Shown here: positions 32,096 to 33,581 of the stretch, piece by piece
How the letters are laid out: each line of letters starts with the position of its first letter
How positions within the stretch are numbered: the stretch's first letter is position 1
Origin: CAJQQY01 sp964352225
GTDB lineage: Bacteria > Bacteroidota > Bacteroidia > Chitinophagales > Saprospiraceae
NCBI GenBank assembly: GCA_964352225.1
Contig: CAYGRM010000024.1
Span: forward strand, 1-33,581
Length of the DNA: 33,581 bases
Direction: 5' to 3'
Translations under genes and position numbers: made by a program
Notes under the pieces: model-generated
What the model was told of the DNA's origin: nothing
Seen by the model: the letters and a program-made list of their open reading frames with translations, nothing else
Database searches by the model: none

Positions 32096-33346
32096 ATGTC
32101 AGAATTATCAAAAATAAAAAGAGAATTGTCTCAACTCGAAAAAACAGAGCGAGAGCTCAACCTCAAACAACTGCAAATCAATGGATTGCTAGGCATCACA
32201 CAGGCGATCAATAATAACGTATCGGCGGAAGGCTTGTATGAAATGTATGCTTCGTTCGTAGGTTGGGAAATGGCTGTGGAGAAAGTAGCTCTTTTGGTGA
32301 AAGAAGAATCTGTTTGGGTGTGCAAAGTACACCGAGGCATCGACGAAGAATTGATAAAAATGGACATCTCTGATCGCCTTCCTAATTACCAACGACTCAA
32401 GAATATTGAAGAAGATAAAGATCATCCACTTATTAAAGAGTTTGATGTGGTGATTCCTGTGTTGCATAAAAACACTCCGATCGCTTATAGCTTTTTTGGA
32501 GGTTTTGGAAAAGAAGATGACATGTACAGCAAGGTGAAATTCATCACCACCATTACCAATATTATTGCGGTTGCCATCGAAAATAAAAGATTGTTCAAAC
32601 GTCAAATCGAACAAGAAAGACTCAATCGAGAAATGGAATTGGCAGGCGATATGCAAAAAATGTTGATTCCAAATGAGTTACCCAAAAATGAAAAATATGA
32701 GTTCGCAGGAATTTATAAACCACATTTAGGACTAGGTGGAGACTACTATGATTTTTTAGAATTAGAAGATGATAAGTATGCATTTTGTATTGCGGATATT
32801 TCTGGAAAAGGGCTAGCTGCAGCATTAATGATGTCAAATTTTCAAGCTAATTTCCATGTATTAATTACGCGACATTCCAATTTAGAAGTATTTGTTCGAA
32901 AACTCAATCAAGCATTGTTTCGATTGACCAAGGGTGATCGGTTCTTGACATTTTTTGTAGGTCATTTTTGTAAGCAGACAAGAATCTTACATTACATCAA
33001 TGCGGGGCATACCGCACCGGTTTTGATGATGAATGGGGAAACTCAATTGTTGACTAAAGGATGTACCATTTTGGGTTCTTTTGAAGATTTGCCTTTTGTG
33101 GAAACGGGACACGTGGAATTAACTGATGATGCATTTATCATTACTTATACCGATGGATTGACTGATGTGCAAAATGATGAAAAAGAATATTTTGATGAAA
33201 ACTTGCTAGAGGATTTTGTCAAAAAAAATTATGAACAACCACTTTCTGATTTTAATAAAAAGCTTTACGGCCACATCGATCGCTTTCGAGGAGGCCAACC
33301 TTTTCCAGATGACTTTACCCTATTGACTGGGAAGATTTTTAAGTAG
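32096..33346 (+). CDS. GAF-like domain plus PP2C (SpoIIE/RsbU-type) protein phosphatase
   Basis: This 416-residue cytosolic protein starts with a helical coiled-coil-like stretch (1-45). A GAF-like sensor region follows (about 46-170, ending ITTITNIIAVAIENKRL) and then a second linker helix (RQIEQERLNREMELAGDMQKMLIP) that leads into the phosphatase, the usual RsbU-type junction. The metal-binding acids of the PP2C/SpoIIE domain are visible: D216 (GGDYYDF), D234 (ADISGKG), D353 (YTDGLTD) and D405/D406 (PDDFTLL). Such enzymes dephosphorylate anti-sigma-factor antagonists or other phosphoproteins in stress signalling. No anti-sigma partner is adjacent. The gene is monocistronic, behind the palindromic element. 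Confidence 0.92.
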   Translation: MSELSKIKRELSQLEKTERELNLKQLQINGLLGITQAINNNVSAEGLYEMYASFVGWEMAVEKVALLVKEESVWVCKVHRGIDEELIKMDISDRLPNYQRLKNIEEDKDHPLIKEFDVVIPVLHKNTPIAYSFFGGFGKEDDMYSKVKFITTITNIIAVAIENKRLFKRQIEQERLNREMELAGDMQKMLIPNELPKNEKYEFAGIYKPHLGLGGDYYDFLELEDDKYAFCIADISGKGLAAALMMSNFQANFHVLITRHSNLEVFVRKLNQALFRLTKGDRFLTFFVGHFCKQTRILHYINAGHTAPVLMMNGETQLLTKGCTILGSFEDLPFVETGHVELTDDAFIITYTDGLTDVQNDEKEYFDENLLEDFVKKNYEQPLSDFNKKLYGHIDRFRGGQPFPDDFTLLTGKIFK

Positions 33347-33538
33347 AAAAAAGTAGTATTCAAATTTTTCAAAAAAAAACGAACCACTTAATTTCCACAA
33401 TCCAATTACTAAATCTATCATTAACCCAACTTTTCGTTGATTCAGTAGTTTAAATTTTGGTAAATCTTATAATTATCAAGATATTACCTTTTCTAAAATG
33501 ACTATTAGTTATTTTTGAAAATCATCATGTGTTTTTAA

Positions 33539-33581
33539 TATCTTTTTAGAGTAATAAATGGCAAATAGAAATAATAATAAT
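33539..33581 (+). other. Possible promoter and first codons of the next gene, cut by the window end
   Basis: TATCTTTT (33539-33546) resembles a -7 element, and an ATG at 33558 opens a frame (MANRNNNN) that runs to the last base. Eight codons are too few to call a gene. Confidence 0.15.

Noticed and set aside
32189..32656. 155-codon minus-strand frame opposite the PP2C phosphatase gene
   Set aside because: His/Phe-rich mirror translation with no domain; the plus-strand frame has all expected motifs.

Overview
The window looks like a chromosomal segment of a low-GC member of the Bacteroidota (Saprospiraceae/Flavobacteriia-like). The evidence is three secreted proteins ending in type IX secretion (Por secretion) C-terminal sorting domains, lipoprotein signal peptides, promoters of the Bacteroidota type (TTG/TTTG, about 20 bases, then TAnnTTTG), few Shine-Dalgarno sequences, and a strongly A+T-rich base composition. 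No phage, integrase, transposase, rRNA or CRISPR is visible.

Layout. 1-6.0 kb: the 3' end of recA, a TIGR01777-type epimerase on the minus strand, and a peptide-type ABC uptake operon (lipoprotein binding protein, DppB-like and DppC-like permeases with unusual insertions). 6.0-9.0 kb: a small lipoprotein gene divergent from an HU gene, a trans-sulfuration PLP enzyme and a RadC-family protein. 9.0-13.4 kb: an M14 carboxypeptidase-like lipoprotein, an Nramp-family transporter lacking the usual metal-site residues, and rlmN. 13.6-17.2 kb: a three-unit DUF4397 repeat protein, a PfkB-family kinase and tRNA-Asn.

17.6-27.1 kb: four consecutive plus-strand genes for mostly exported proteins. They are a PhoX-like (DUF839) protein, a di-heme cytochrome c peroxidase with a helical N-terminal region, an LpxH-type metallophosphoesterase, and a 1393-residue protein combining a choice-of-anchor I propeller, an esterase-like-phytase domain and a degenerate 5'-nucleotidase domain. 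Each is followed by, or separated from the next gene by, a hairpin or a long gap, so they look like neighbouring single units rather than one tight operon. A role in scavenging organic phosphate is my inference.

27.2-33.6 kb: an ankyrin-SDR fusion, an alpha/beta hydrolase overlapping a PrsW-type membrane protease, a second DppC-like permease far from the first ABC genes, a 134-bp inverted-repeat element with internal 10-bp tandem repeats, and a GAF-like/PP2C (SpoIIE-type) phosphatase. No ABC ATPase gene occurs in the window, so the three permeases must share ATPases encoded elsewhere.

Non-coding observations most worth following are the 134-bp palindromic element (31848-31981), a consensus promoter aimed antisense across the small lipoprotein gene with a hairpin about 300 bases downstream (6063-6417), and an identical 18-base sequence upstream of two genes for type IX-secreted proteins. 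All calls come from reading the sequence; no database search was run.
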